DNA of 5,537 nt from Parvularcula sp. (lineage in GTDB: Bacteria; Pseudomonadota; Alphaproteobacteria; Caulobacterales; Parvularculaceae). Made by a program: the position numbers and the translations under genes. Below the pieces are notes generated by a model that saw only the letters and a program-made list of their open reading frames with translations, was not told the DNA's origin and did no database searches. The number at the start of each line of letters is the position of its first letter. Position 1 is the stretch's first letter. The stretch is from the NCBI GenBank assembly GCA_003506635.1, contig DNZB01000388.1, positions 1 to 5,537 on the forward strand, written 5' to 3'. This document shows positions 1-5,537 of this stretch, piece after piece.

Positions 1-777
1 GAAATTCCCTATGACGTTCTTTCCATCAATATCGGCGCGGTCGCGCGCAATCCCCTGCTGGCCGGGGGCGGCGCCGCGATCTTGCCGACGAAGCCTGTCG
101 AACCCTTCATCGCCGCGATCGAAGCGGCGACGGTGAAAGATGTCGTCATCGTCGGCGGCGGCTATGGCGGGATCGAACTCGCCGCCGCGCTCAGCCTTCG
201 CGGCGCGCGCGCTGCGCTGGTCGCCGGCCAGGCGGGGTTAGCGCCGGCCGCGCCCAAGGCGGCGCGGGCGATGCTGGCGCGCCGCCTTGGCCTTCGCGGC
301 GTCAACGTGATCGCGGACGCCGACGCCGTCAGCGCCGACGGCGCGGGCGTCACGCTTGAGGGCGGGCGCGCTCTCGCGGCGGGGGCGGTCATCCTTGCCG
401 CGGGCGTCGCGCCGGCGCCGCTTCTCGCCACGCTCGACCTTCCGAAGGACGGCGCGGGATTTCTCGCCGTCACCCCGACGCTGCAAAGCCCGGCTGATGC
501 GGCGATTTTCGCAGCGGGCGATTGCGCCGCCTTCGCCGGCCTGCCGAAGGCGGGCGTCTTCGCTGTGCGCGAGGGGCCCTTGCTCGCGGCGAACCTTGCC
601 GCCGCGCTGACGGGCGGCGCGCCGGCGCCCTATCGTCCGCAAGCGGATTATCTTGCGCTCGTTTCCTTCTGGCCGGACGGCGCCGTCGCTGTCCGCGGGC
701 GCGTCGCGGCGGAAGGGCGCTGGGCCGACCGCTGGAAGGAAAAGATCGACCGCCGCTTCATCGCGCGCTTTCGATGA
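1..777 (+). CDS. FAD/NAD(P)H-dependent pyridine nucleotide-disulfide oxidoreductase (NDH-2-like), 5' partial
   Basis: The reading frame is open from base 1, giving 258 codons before the TGA, so the true start lies upstream and the N-terminal FAD-binding Rossmann fold is probably outside the window. The first visible residues (YDVLSINIGA, then PTKPVEPF) match the segment before the NAD(P)H-binding domain in NDH-2-like flavoproteins. Codons 48-60 hold a second dinucleotide-binding motif, VVIVGGGYGGIEL. Codons 167-176 hold AAIFAAGDCA, the family's distal FAD-contacting G-D motif. The C-terminus (WKEKIDRRFIARF) resembles the oxidoreductase family found fused to, or encoded with, selenophosphate synthetase SelD; that assignment is from memory and tentative. 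The expected reaction is electron transfer from NAD(P)H through FAD to a quinone or similar acceptor. No redox-active CxxC is visible in this part. A TTG at 82 is an internal codon, not the likely start. The family is secure; the substrate is not. Confidence 0.85.
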   Translation, partial: EIPYDVLSINIGAVARNPLLAGGGAAILPTKPVEPFIAAIEAATVKDVVIVGGGYGGIELAAALSLRGARAALVAGQAGLAPAAPKAARAMLARRLGLRGVNVIADADAVSADGAGVTLEGGRALAAGAVILAAGVAPAPLLATLDLPKDGAGFLAVTPTLQSPADAAIFAAGDCAAFAGLPKAGVFAVREGPLLAANLAAALTGGAPAPYRPQADYLALVSFWPDGAVAVRGRVAAEGRWADRWKEKIDRRFIARFR

Positions 778-791
778 GGCGCGGACGCGGC

Positions 792-820
792 TTGACTATA
801 TTTCGGTCGTTGCCTAAATA
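792..820 (+). promoter_or_regulatory. Candidate sigma70-type promoter of the sdpR-like/sdpI-like operon
   Basis: TTGACT at 792-797 matches five of six bases of the -35 consensus. It is followed by a 17-base spacer and an A/T-rich hexamer, TAAATA (815-820), which matches only three of six -10 positions. The TAAATA ends seven bases before the ATG at 828, so the predicted transcription start falls at about 827-828. No Shine-Dalgarno-like sequence is visible in 798-827. It is the only A/T-rich spot in this 50-base gap. The weak -10 makes this a moderate call. Confidence 0.5.
799..820 (+). promoter_or_regulatory. Imperfect dyad, candidate operator for the ArsR/SdpR-like repressor
   Basis: The sequence reads TATTTcGG, six bases, CCtAAATA. 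The outer five bases and an inner GG/CC pair are complementary about a centre at 809.5. The dyad fills the spacer and -10 of the candidate promoter, where an autorepressor would block RNA polymerase. A second short repeat, ATAG-4-CTAT (818-829), overlaps the start codon. ArsR-family repressors bind such A/T-rich dyads in their own promoters; that this protein binds here is inference. Confidence 0.45.
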
Positions 821-827
821 GCGAACT

Positions 828-1136
828 ATGTCCGACCTGTTTCAGGCCCTCGCCCATCCGGTGCGCCGCGAAATTCTTGCGATGCTGCGCGACCGGGCGA
901 TGAGCGCGGGCGATATCGCCGAGGCTTTTGACCTCGCCAAGCCGACGCTGTCCGGGCATTTTTCAGTGCTGAAAGAAGCGGGCCTCATCACCGCCGAGCG
1001 GCGCGGCGCCTCGCTTATTTATCGCATCAATCTTTCGGTCGCTGAAGAAGCGGTCGCCGGGCTGATGGCGCTCTTGCGCGTCGCGCCGGGCGCTGCGCCT
1101 TCGCGGCGGCGCAAACAAGCGGGAGGGGTGAGATGA
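828..1136 (+). CDS. ArsR-family winged-helix transcriptional repressor, SdpR-like autorepressor
   Basis: This is a complete 102-residue protein, the usual size for a single-domain ArsR winged-helix regulator. The opening LFQALAHPVRREIL (4-17) is the family's first helix. SAGDIAEAFDLAKPTLSGHFSVLKEAGLI (residues 26-54, quoted in parts: SAGDIAEAF, KPTLSGHFSVLKEAG) forms the helix-turn-helix, with the recognition helix at about 38-49. RRGASLIYRIN (58-68) is the beta wing. The protein has no cysteine and no ELCVCDL-type metal site, so it is unlikely to be a metal sensor. The AGDIAE and KP-S-H-LK pattern and the overlap with an sdpI-like gene favour SdpR-like function. In Bacillus, SdpR represses its own operon until ligand-bound SdpI sequesters it at the membrane. 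The ATG at 828 has no visible ribosome-binding site. The C-terminal tail (about 90-102) is basic (SRRRKQ) and unlikely to be structured. Family confident; the SdpR role is inferred. Confidence 0.88.
   Translation: MSDLFQALAHPVRREILAMLRDRAMSAGDIAEAFDLAKPTLSGHFSVLKEAGLITAERRGASLIYRINLSVAEEAVAGLMALLRVAPGAAPSRRRKQAGGVR
1121..1126 (+). promoter_or_regulatory. Strong ribosome binding site of the sdpI-like gene, inside the repressor gene
   Basis: GGGAGG lies six bases upstream of the ATG at 1133, within the last codons of the repressor gene. It contrasts with the lack of any such site before the repressor's own start, so the membrane protein may be translated better than its repressor. Confidence 0.7.
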
Positions 1137-1792
1137 TCAAACGCGGTCTATTCTGGAGCGGCCTGTTGCTGGCGATCGCGGTATCGGCGTCCTTTTATGC
1201 AAGCCGGACCGTGCCGCCCGACACGCTCGTCCCGGCGCATTTCAACCTGCGCGGCGAGGCGGACCGCTACGCCCCGTTCGGCGTTCTGGTCTGGGTCGTC
1301 CCGGCGGTCATCGCGGGCCTTAACGTGGCGCTTGCGGCTCTGCCGCTGCTTGATCCGCGCAAGGACAATCTCCGCCGCAGCGCCGGGCTCTATCTCACCG
1401 GCTGGATCGGCGGAACCTTCATCGCGACGGCGGCGCATCTCGCCGTCATGTATGCGGCCGTCACCGGCGACGCGCCGGAGGTGCGCTTCATCTTCGCCGC
1501 CGCGGGCCTGGTCGTCGCCGTGATCGGCAATTTCCTCGCAAAATCGCGTTCGAACTGGTTCGCCGGCGTGAGGACGCCGTGGACGCTGTCAAGCGAGCAC
1601 GCCTGGGTCATCGCCAACCGCATCGCCGGCTGGGGCTTCGTGCTGACGGGCCTAGCGACGGTCGCCGCCAGCTTGCTTTCCTCGACGCCGGAAACGGCGC
1701 TGGTGCTGACGGCCGGCGTCCTCGCCTCGGCGCTTGTCGCCGTCGTCGCCTCCTATTTCGCCTGGCGCGCCGACCCTGACCGAACGGTCTGA
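1133..1792 (+). CDS. SdpI-family integral membrane protein (DUF1648 + SdpI), putative immunity/signal-transducing protein
   Basis: This is a complete 219-residue, very hydrophobic protein with about six predicted membrane spans (roughly 5-23, 49-72, 84-109, 117-136, 164-184, 188-210). That is close in length and topology to Bacillus SdpI (about 207 residues, six spans). After the first span, [13 protein letters not shown] (34-46) carries the H-F-N-G-D pattern of DUF1648. [21 protein letters not shown] (132-152; key residues N141, W142, G145, R147, T148, P149, W150) is the SdpI signature before span five. In Bacillus, SdpI confers immunity to the SDP peptide and, when bound to it, captures the SdpR repressor. 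The ATG overlaps the repressor stop (ATGA), so translation is coupled and the operon is sdpRI-like. No sdpA, sdpB or sdpC-like toxin genes are in the window. The ligand is therefore unknown, and a general envelope-stress or exogenous-peptide defence role is equally possible. Confidence 0.88.
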   Translation: MIKRGLFWSGLLLAIAVSASFYASRTVPPDTLVPAHFNLRGEADRYAPFGVLVWVVPAVIAGLNVALAALPLLDPRKDNLRRSAGLYLTGWIGGTFIATAAHLAVMYAAVTGDAPEVRFIFAAAGLVVAVIGNFLAKSRSNWFAGVRTPWTLSSEHAWVIANRIAGWGFVLTGLATVAASLLSSTPETALVLTAGVLASALVAVVASYFAWRADPDRTV

Positions 1793-1807
1793 AGCGCCAG
1801 CGCTTCA
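1790..1807. repeat. Perfect inverted repeat (hairpin) overlapping the sdpI-like stop codon
   Basis: TGAAGCGC-CA-GCGCTTCA is a perfect 8-base inverted repeat whose first three bases are the TGA stop of the sdpI-like gene. As RNA it would fold as a stem of about seven pairs with a four-base loop. It is followed by AAAATCC rather than a run of T, so it is not a classical intrinsic terminator on either strand. It could be a 3'-end stabilising element, an attenuating structure between sdpI and argG, or a dispersed palindromic repeat. Confidence 0.6.
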
Positions 1808-1861
1808 AAATCCGCTTGCGCCGCGAGCGCATTGCCGCCATCCCTCGCCGCGCTTGAGGTC

Positions 1862-1865
1862 GGAG
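1862..1865 (+). promoter_or_regulatory. Ribosome binding site that fixes the argG start
   Basis: GGAG sits six bases before the ATG at 1872. The protein family's conserved N-terminus begins just after this ATG, which rules out the longer open frame reaching back into the sdpI-like gene. No convincing promoter is visible in 1793-1861, so argG may be read through from the upstream operon or use a promoter not recognisable by eye. Confidence 0.65.
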
Positions 1866-1871
1866 CGTGCG

Positions 1872-3089
1872 ATGAGCAAACACAAGGGCGTCAAAAAGGT
1901 CGTGCTCGCTTATTCAGGCGGGCTCGACACCTCGGTCATCCTCAAATGGCTGCAGGTCGAATATGGGTGCGAGGTCGTGACCTTCACCGCGGACTTAGGC
2001 CAGGGCGACGAGCTGGAACCGGTGCGGCGCAAGGCCGAGCGGAACGGCGTCAGGGAAATTTACATTGAAGACGTGCGCGAGGAATTCGTGCGCGATTTCG
2101 TCTTTCCGATGATGCGCGCGAACGCGCTTTATGAAGGCCAGTACCAGCTCGGCACCTCGATCGCGCGGCCCTTGATCGCCAAGCGCCTCGTCGAGATCGC
2201 GAAGGAAACAGGCGCGGACGCGGTCGCCCATGGCGCGACCGGCAAGGGCAATGACCAGGTGCGATTCGAGCTTTCGGCCTACGCCCTCAATCCTGACATC
2301 AAGGTGATCGCCCCCTGGCGCGAATGGGATCTTTCAAGCCGCACGAAGCTGATTTCCTGGGCGGAAGCCCATCAGGTCGAAATCCCAAAGGACAAGCGCG
2401 GCGAGGCGCCGTTTTCGGTCGACGCCAATCTTCTGCACACGTCCTCGGAGGGCAAGGTGCTGGAAGACCCCGGCGTTCCGGCGCCCGACTATGTCTATCA
2501 GCGTACAAACGATCCTGAAACCGCGCCCGACCGGCCGGAGATCATCGAGATCGGGTTCAAGCGCGGCGACGCGGCGTCGCTGAACGGCGAGGCGCTGTCG
2601 CCGGCCAGCCTCCTCGCCGCGCTGAACGATCTCGGGCGCACGCACGGGATCGGCCGGCTCGATTTCGTCGAAAACCGGTTCGTCGGCATGAAATCGCGCG
2701 GTGTCTATGAAACGCCCGGCGGGGCGATCCTTCTCGCCGCCCATCGCGGCATCGAGCAAATCACGCTCGACCGCGGCGCGGGACACCTCAAGGACGAACT
2801 GATGCCTCGATACGCCGAGCTTATCTATAACGGCTTCTGGTTCGCGCCCGAGCGCGAGATGCTGCAAGCCCTGATCGACAAGAGCCAGGAGCATGTTGAA
2901 GGTACGGTGACGCTGAAGCTCTACAAGGGGCAGGCGAGCGTCATCGCGCGCTCATCGCCGAAATCGCTCTACTCGATGGCGCATGTGACCTTCGAGGAAG
3001 ACGCCGTCTACGACCAGAAAGACGCCGAAGGCTTCATCAAGCTCAATGCGCTCCGCCTCAAGCTGCTGGCGCGGCGGAACATGCGGTAG
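1872..3089 (+). CDS. argG: Argininosuccinate synthase
   Basis: This is a complete 405-residue argininosuccinate synthase, normal for the bacterial family (about 400). The cytosolic enzyme joins citrulline and aspartate, using ATP that is cleaved to AMP and pyrophosphate, to give argininosuccinate, the penultimate step of arginine synthesis. The N-type ATP-pyrophosphatase loop AYSGGLDTS is at 13-21 and [10 protein letters not shown] at 38-47. [10 protein letters not shown] (91-100) and [15 protein letters not shown] (119-133), with the substrate-binding T123, N127 and D128 region, follow. APWREWDL and the [19 protein letters not shown] segment lie in the middle. The C-terminal half has [10 protein letters not shown] and the [15 protein letters not shown] region. 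All expected motifs are intact, with no frameshift. The frame stays open 46 codons upstream to 1734, but those residues overlap the sdpI-like gene and are not family-like, so the ATG at 1872 is preferred. No other arginine genes are adjacent; argG standing alone is common in alphaproteobacteria. Confidence 0.98.
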   Translation: MSKHKGVKKVVLAYSGGLDTSVILKWLQVEYGCEVVTFTADLGQGDELEPVRRKAERNGVREIYIEDVREEFVRDFVFPMMRANALYEGQYQLGTSIARPLIAKRLVEIAKETGADAVAHGATGKGNDQVRFELSAYALNPDIKVIAPWREWDLSSRTKLISWAEAHQVEIPKDKRGEAPFSVDANLLHTSSEGKVLEDPGVPAPDYVYQRTNDPETAPDRPEIIEIGFKRGDAASLNGEALSPASLLAALNDLGRTHGIGRLDFVENRFVGMKSRGVYETPGGAILLAAHRGIEQITLDRGAGHLKDELMPRYAELIYNGFWFAPEREMLQALIDKSQEHVEGTVTLKLYKGQASVIARSSPKSLYSMAHVTFEEDAVYDQKDAEGFIKLNALRLKLLARRNMR

Positions 3090-3096
3090 GCGGCCG

Positions 3097-4389
3097 CTAT
3101 CGATTCTCTCGCAGCAAGGCGATGGTGACGGCGAGGCCGATGACAAGGCCGGCGAGCGGCGCGCCAAGCGCGACGAGCGTTCCCCAGTCGCTGAAATCGA
3201 CGCCGCTCGCCGCCAGCGGCCGCGCGGCGTCGCCGATCGCAAGGCCGACGCTGAAAATCTGCAAGGAGACGAGGCTGAGCAGGATCGCGTTCTGGCGGCG
3301 GGCGCTGCGCGCCACCCGCAGCTCCAGCAAGGATGCGTCGCGTTCATAGCGCATGCGCATCGCTTCTTGCGTCGACTCGATGATCCGCGCCATGCGCCAG
3401 GATTCAAAGAGGGCGGCGTAAACGCCCCATTGCCAGGGCTTGAACGCGCCCTCGACGCGCAGTCTTTCGCCGTTGATCGTCTGGAAATCGCGCGACTGGC
3501 GGCGGTTGCGCTCCATGCGGTCTTCGATGTCGGTCAGCCGTTCGGGACGCCGGGCGCTGTTCGCATCGGCGCCGGCGTCCGGCGCCTCGACGGCGCGGTC
3601 GCCGATGAAGCTGTTGAGGCTGAAAAGACTGTCGACGAACACGATCGGCGGCAGCAGCGCCGCCGCGTAGCGCGGGTCTGCGATCACGATGCTTGCATTG
3701 CCGAAACCGAAAAACGCCCGCGACACGCCAAGATTGCGCAAGGCGAGCGCATCGGTCCTGTCCTGCGCGGCGCCGTCTTCAAGCCGGTGAACCTCTTCGA
3801 CATCGGCCTTTGCGGCGGCGGCCTCGTCATAGATCGCGACGACGAAACTCGGCGCGCGCGAGAAATCGAGCGAAACCGCCTGCGCGGCGCCGATCGATTT
3901 TTGCGTCAGCTGCTCAAGATCGCGCTGGAATGGCTTGTGCAGCGCGCCGCGCACCAGCGATTCAAAGCCGAGCTTGGCCTGCAAATGGCTGATGGCGCTC
4001 GCCGCCGCGCCGTCCGCAATCTGCGCTGCGGTCAGATAAGTCACGACCCCGCTTTTCATCACGACCGCCCAGACATGGGCTTTGATCGGCGCCGAAACGC
4101 CGAGCGCCGGCCCCAGTTCCGCAGCGACCCGCGCGGCGAGCGCGGGGCGCCGGCAAAAAAGGCCTGGCGCCGCGCGCCCGCGCACAAACGCGCTTTCGAC
4201 CGCGGCGGCGAAATCGTCGCCGGGCGCGACGTTCGGGCCGAGATAAACCCCCGCGGACGCGATCAGCGATATCTCCGCCGACACGCCCGCGCCCTCGCGA
4301 AAGGCCGGCCCGCGCTCGCGATAGAGGCTTTGCAGCGCGCGCCAGTCCTCGGGCGTGAAGGCGGGTTTGGTGATGAAAAAGAAGATCAA
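3097..4389 (-). CDS. Uncharacterised protein with C-terminal two-helix membrane anchor, second gene of a methyltransferase operon
   Basis: I do not recognise this 430-residue protein. The first 280 or so residues are mixed, apparently soluble sequence. Residues about 290-367 are strongly charged and rich in R, E and Q (for example PERLTDIEDRMERNRRQSR), suggesting long helices or a coiled coil. Two hydrophobic segments follow at about 368-388 and 404-425, with a short linker and a basic tail. The long helix then two C-terminal spans superficially recalls CorA-type channels, but no GMN motif lies between the spans, so I do not call it CorA. The likely start is TTG at 4389. A GGAG lies seven bases upstream, the start shares TTGA with the methyltransferase stop, and no nearby ATG is in frame. 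The coupling suggests a shared job or complex with the methyltransferase. It converges on argG with only seven bases between stops. The codon pattern supports this strand over a longer antisense frame, whose product is arginine-rich and low-complexity. Confidence 0.8.
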   Translation of the reverse strand: MIFFFITKPAFTPEDWRALQSLYRERGPAFREGAGVSAEISLIASAGVYLGPNVAPGDDFAAAVESAFVRGRAAPGLFCRRPALAARVAAELGPALGVSAPIKAHVWAVVMKSGVVTYLTAAQIADGAAASAISHLQAKLGFESLVRGALHKPFQRDLEQLTQKSIGAAQAVSLDFSRAPSFVVAIYDEAAAAKADVEEVHRLEDGAAQDRTDALALRNLGVSRAFFGFGNASIVIADPRYAAALLPPIVFVDSLFSLNSFIGDRAVEAPDAGADANSARRPERLTDIEDRMERNRRQSRDFQTINGERLRVEGAFKPWQWGVYAALFESWRMARIIESTQEAMRMRYERDASLLELRVARSARRQNAILLSLVSLQIFSVGLAIGDAARPLAASGVDFSDWGTLVALGAPLAGLVIGLAVTIALLRENR

Positions 4390-5105
4390 GCATTCGCTCC
4401 GAAGCGGCCAGTGATGGTGAAATGGCTGGGCGCGGCGGGCCCGCGCAGATAAGCCGCGCGCGCGCTGAGTTCGCCGACGCTCCGCGCCGAGAGGAAATCG
4501 ACATATTGGAATGGATCGCGGAGATGATGAACGACCCGGGCCTCGTCCATCATTTCCTCCTCGATCGCTGATTTCAGCGGATTGTCCTTGTCCGGACGAT
4601 CGAGCGGGCCCGGATAGGCCTCCAGAATCAGGAATTGCGCCCCTGCCGCCCCTTCGGCGAGCTTGCCGAGCAGCATGGATGCCGCCAGGTCGGGCAGGTA
4701 GTTGAGGACGCGAACAAGCGCAAAGATGGTCTCTTCGGGTCTTGCCCGCCGCGCCGCTGCGGCGAGCGCTTCGTTCTGGCCGGCGGGATCGCCGAGATCG
4801 GCGACCATGAACGCCGCGCGCCCCTGCGCTTCCGCCCCCGCCTGCGCAAGCAGAACCGAGTTTGAATCAACGCCGAGATAGCCCTCAAAAGCAGTCCCCG
4901 CGGCCTTGAGGTCGGCGAGAAGAGCGCCAGTCCCGCAGCCAAGATCGACGATGGCGCCGTACGAAGCGGCGGTCTGCATCCCCGCGAGCATTGCGGCGGC
5001 ATGTCCGGTCACCAGATGGCCGGTTTTGACCTGCTCCGTCGCAAGATAGTCCGTCCACGCCTTGGCGTAGTGCTGCTGCCGGCCCGGCAAGTCCGTGTTC
5101 TGCAT
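4386..5105 (-). CDS. Class I SAM-dependent methyltransferase, substrate unknown
   Basis: This is a 239-residue single-domain protein with a Rossmann-type methyltransferase fold. Motif I is IVDLGCGTG (52-60). The acidic residue ending strand beta2 is in LGVDSN (77-82; D80), which would bind the ribose of S-adenosylmethionine. FMVADLGD (99-106) supplies the adenine-contacting acidic position, and FALVRVLNYLPD (128-139) is the post-motif strand and helix. An N-terminal helix (HYAKAWTDYLATEQ) precedes the fold. The C-terminal 80 residues, including an acidic IEEEMMDEARVVHH stretch, probably shape the substrate pocket; nothing there identifies a substrate. The start is ATG at 5105, with GGAG seven bases upstream. 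The frame extends to a TTG at 5147, but that start has no better ribosome-binding site and adds no family-like sequence. Its TGA overlaps the TTG start of the downstream membrane-protein gene. It could act on a small molecule, lipid or protein; a role shared with its partner gene is inference. Confidence 0.87.
   Translation of the reverse strand: MQNTDLPGRQQHYAKAWTDYLATEQVKTGHLVTGHAAAMLAGMQTAASYGAIVDLGCGTGALLADLKAAGTAFEGYLGVDSNSVLLAQAGAEAQGRAAFMVADLGDPAGQNEALAAAARRARPEETIFALVRVLNYLPDLAASMLLGKLAEGAAGAQFLILEAYPGPLDRPDKDNPLKSAIEEEMMDEARVVHHLRDPFQYVDFLSARSVGELSARAAYLRGPAAPSHFTITGRFGANA
4397..4400 (-). promoter_or_regulatory. Ribosome binding site supporting a TTG start for the 430-residue protein
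   Basis: On the minus strand, GGAG is followed by seven bases (CGAATGC) and TTG at 4389. An ATG within that spacer is out of frame. The site lies in the final codons of the methyltransferase gene, which fits coupled translation. Confidence 0.55.
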
Positions 5106-5264
5106 CAAGGGGCTCCGCGCCTCCGCCGCCAACCGGCGCTGGTGCAATCATGACGAGGACTCCCCCCGCGCAGCAAGCCGTCTGACCGCCTTCCCCGGGC
5201 CCCGGTTTCCAGTCTATAGTTAAGGTCTGGTTGCGTGGGGTCTTGTCGGGCCCGAGGGGTGGTT
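5106..5264. other. Divergent intergenic region between the methyltransferase operon and the terminal hypothetical gene
   Basis: The 159 bases carry both 5' regions. The A/T-rich island CTATAGTTAA (5214-5223) contains TATAGT (5215-5220, plus strand) and, read the other way, TATAGA (5218-5213, minus strand). Either could be a -10 element, but neither has a good -35 at 16-18 bases. The plus-strand -10 would give a leader of about 40 bases before the ATG at 5265. A GC-rich block (5191-5205, CCCCGGGCCCCGG core) could fold weakly. No RNA gene or convincing operator is seen. Confidence 0.4.
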
Positions 5265-5537
5265 ATGAAGAACATTGAAGCCATTTTCGGGGGCGTGCTC
5301 GCCCTTGTGGTGTTGGGCGCCGCGATTTTCATGGTCGCCGGCAATGGCGGCTGGAACAGCAGGCCGACGCCGCTCCCCGGCCCGACTGCCGGAACCGACA
5401 GCGGCCCGATCGTCGATGCTTCGGCCGGGGACGTCCTTTGCCAGTGTTTTGATCAGGGTTTTCATCTCGCCGGCAAGGATGTCGGGGTGATGTCCTCGCA
5501 ATACCGCACCGGGTTTGAAAGCTGTCGGGCGATCGCC
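5265..5537 (+). CDS. Membrane-anchored hypothetical protein with paired cysteines, 3' partial
   Basis: An open frame of 91 codons runs from an ATG at 5265 to the window end with no stop; the 3' part is missing. GAGGGG at 5254-5259 gives a well-placed ribosome-binding site. Residues about 5-25 (AIFGGVLALVVLGAAIF) form one hydrophobic helix after a short MKN start. This looks like a signal anchor rather than a cleaved signal, since no clear cleavage site follows. A flexible P/G/T-rich linker (33-48) leads to a domain starting with DVLCQCFDQGF (56-66), with C59 and C61 and a third cysteine, C87, near the cut end. This suggests a periplasmic domain with disulfides or a bound metal. I do not recognise the family. 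It is divergent from the methyltransferase operon, and no functional link can be shown. Confidence 0.7.
   Translation, partial: MKNIEAIFGGVLALVVLGAAIFMVAGNGGWNSRPTPLPGPTAGTDSGPIVDASAGDVLCQCFDQGFHLAGKDVGVMSSQYRTGFESCRAIA

Noticed and set aside
828..1136. Metal-sensing ArsR/SmtB regulator.
   Set aside because: The protein contains no cysteine and no ELCVCDL motif, and its partner is an SdpI-like protein rather than a metal efflux or reductase gene.
1790..1815. Intrinsic transcription terminator after the sdpI-like gene.
   Set aside because: The hairpin is perfect but is followed by AAAATCC, with no T-run on either strand, so it is listed only as an inverted repeat.
1734..1871. 46-codon upstream extension of argG.
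   Set aside because: It overlaps the sdpI-like gene in another frame, is not family-like, and GGAG plus ATG at 1872 gives the standard argininosuccinate synthase N-terminus.
3097..3300. CorA-type magnesium channel C-terminus.
   Set aside because: Two C-terminal spans after a long helix fit the outline, but the diagnostic GMN motif between the spans is absent.
3046..4452. 468-codon open frame on the plus strand opposite the 430-residue membrane-protein gene.
   Set aside because: Its product is arginine/aspartate-rich without folds or motifs, overlaps the argG 3' end and the methyltransferase end, and is typical of antisense frames in high-GC DNA. The minus-strand frame has membrane segments, a ribosome-binding site and coupling.
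5106..5147. 14-codon upstream extension of the methyltransferase to a TTG.
   Set aside because: The ATG at 5105 has GGAG seven bases upstream and the fold is complete from there.

Overview
The window looks like a stretch of chromosome from a GC-rich alphaproteobacterium. This rests on the strong G/C bias at third codon positions, the style of the argininosuccinate synthase, and tight gene packing on both strands. A methylotroph-like member of the Hyphomicrobiales is possible, but that is inference and the genus cannot be read from the sequence. There is no tRNA, rRNA, CRISPR array, insertion sequence or other mobile-element signature, and no obvious compositional break.

Layout, left to right. 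Positions 1-777 (+) hold the C-terminal two thirds of an FAD/NAD(P)H-dependent pyridine nucleotide-disulfide oxidoreductase of the NDH-2-like group; its 5' end lies outside. After 50 bases comes a two-gene operon with a 4-base start/stop overlap: an ArsR-family repressor most like SdpR (828-1136) and a six-span membrane protein with DUF1648 and SdpI signatures (1133-1792). In Bacillus subtilis this pair is the autorepressor/immunity-receptor module of the SDP toxin system; here no toxin genes are in view. The operon is preceded by a -35/-10-like promoter overlapped by a dyad. The -10 lies so close to the ATG that the repressor mRNA may be leaderless. After a perfect hairpin at the sdpI stop comes argG (1872-3089), a complete argininosuccinate synthase for arginine biosynthesis.

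On the minus strand, converging on argG with a 7-base gap, is a second two-gene operon. It reads from right to left: a class I SAM-dependent methyltransferase (5105-4386), then an unrecognised 430-residue protein with a C-terminal pair of membrane helices (4389-3097). The two are joined by a TTGA overlap, and the second gene appears to start with TTG. A 159-base divergent intergenic region separates this operon from the start of an N-terminally anchored, cysteine-containing hypothetical protein (5265 to beyond the window end).

The parts most worth following up are the SdpR/SdpI-like module with its apparently leaderless, dyad-covered promoter, and the translationally coupled methyltransferase/membrane-protein pair of unknown function.
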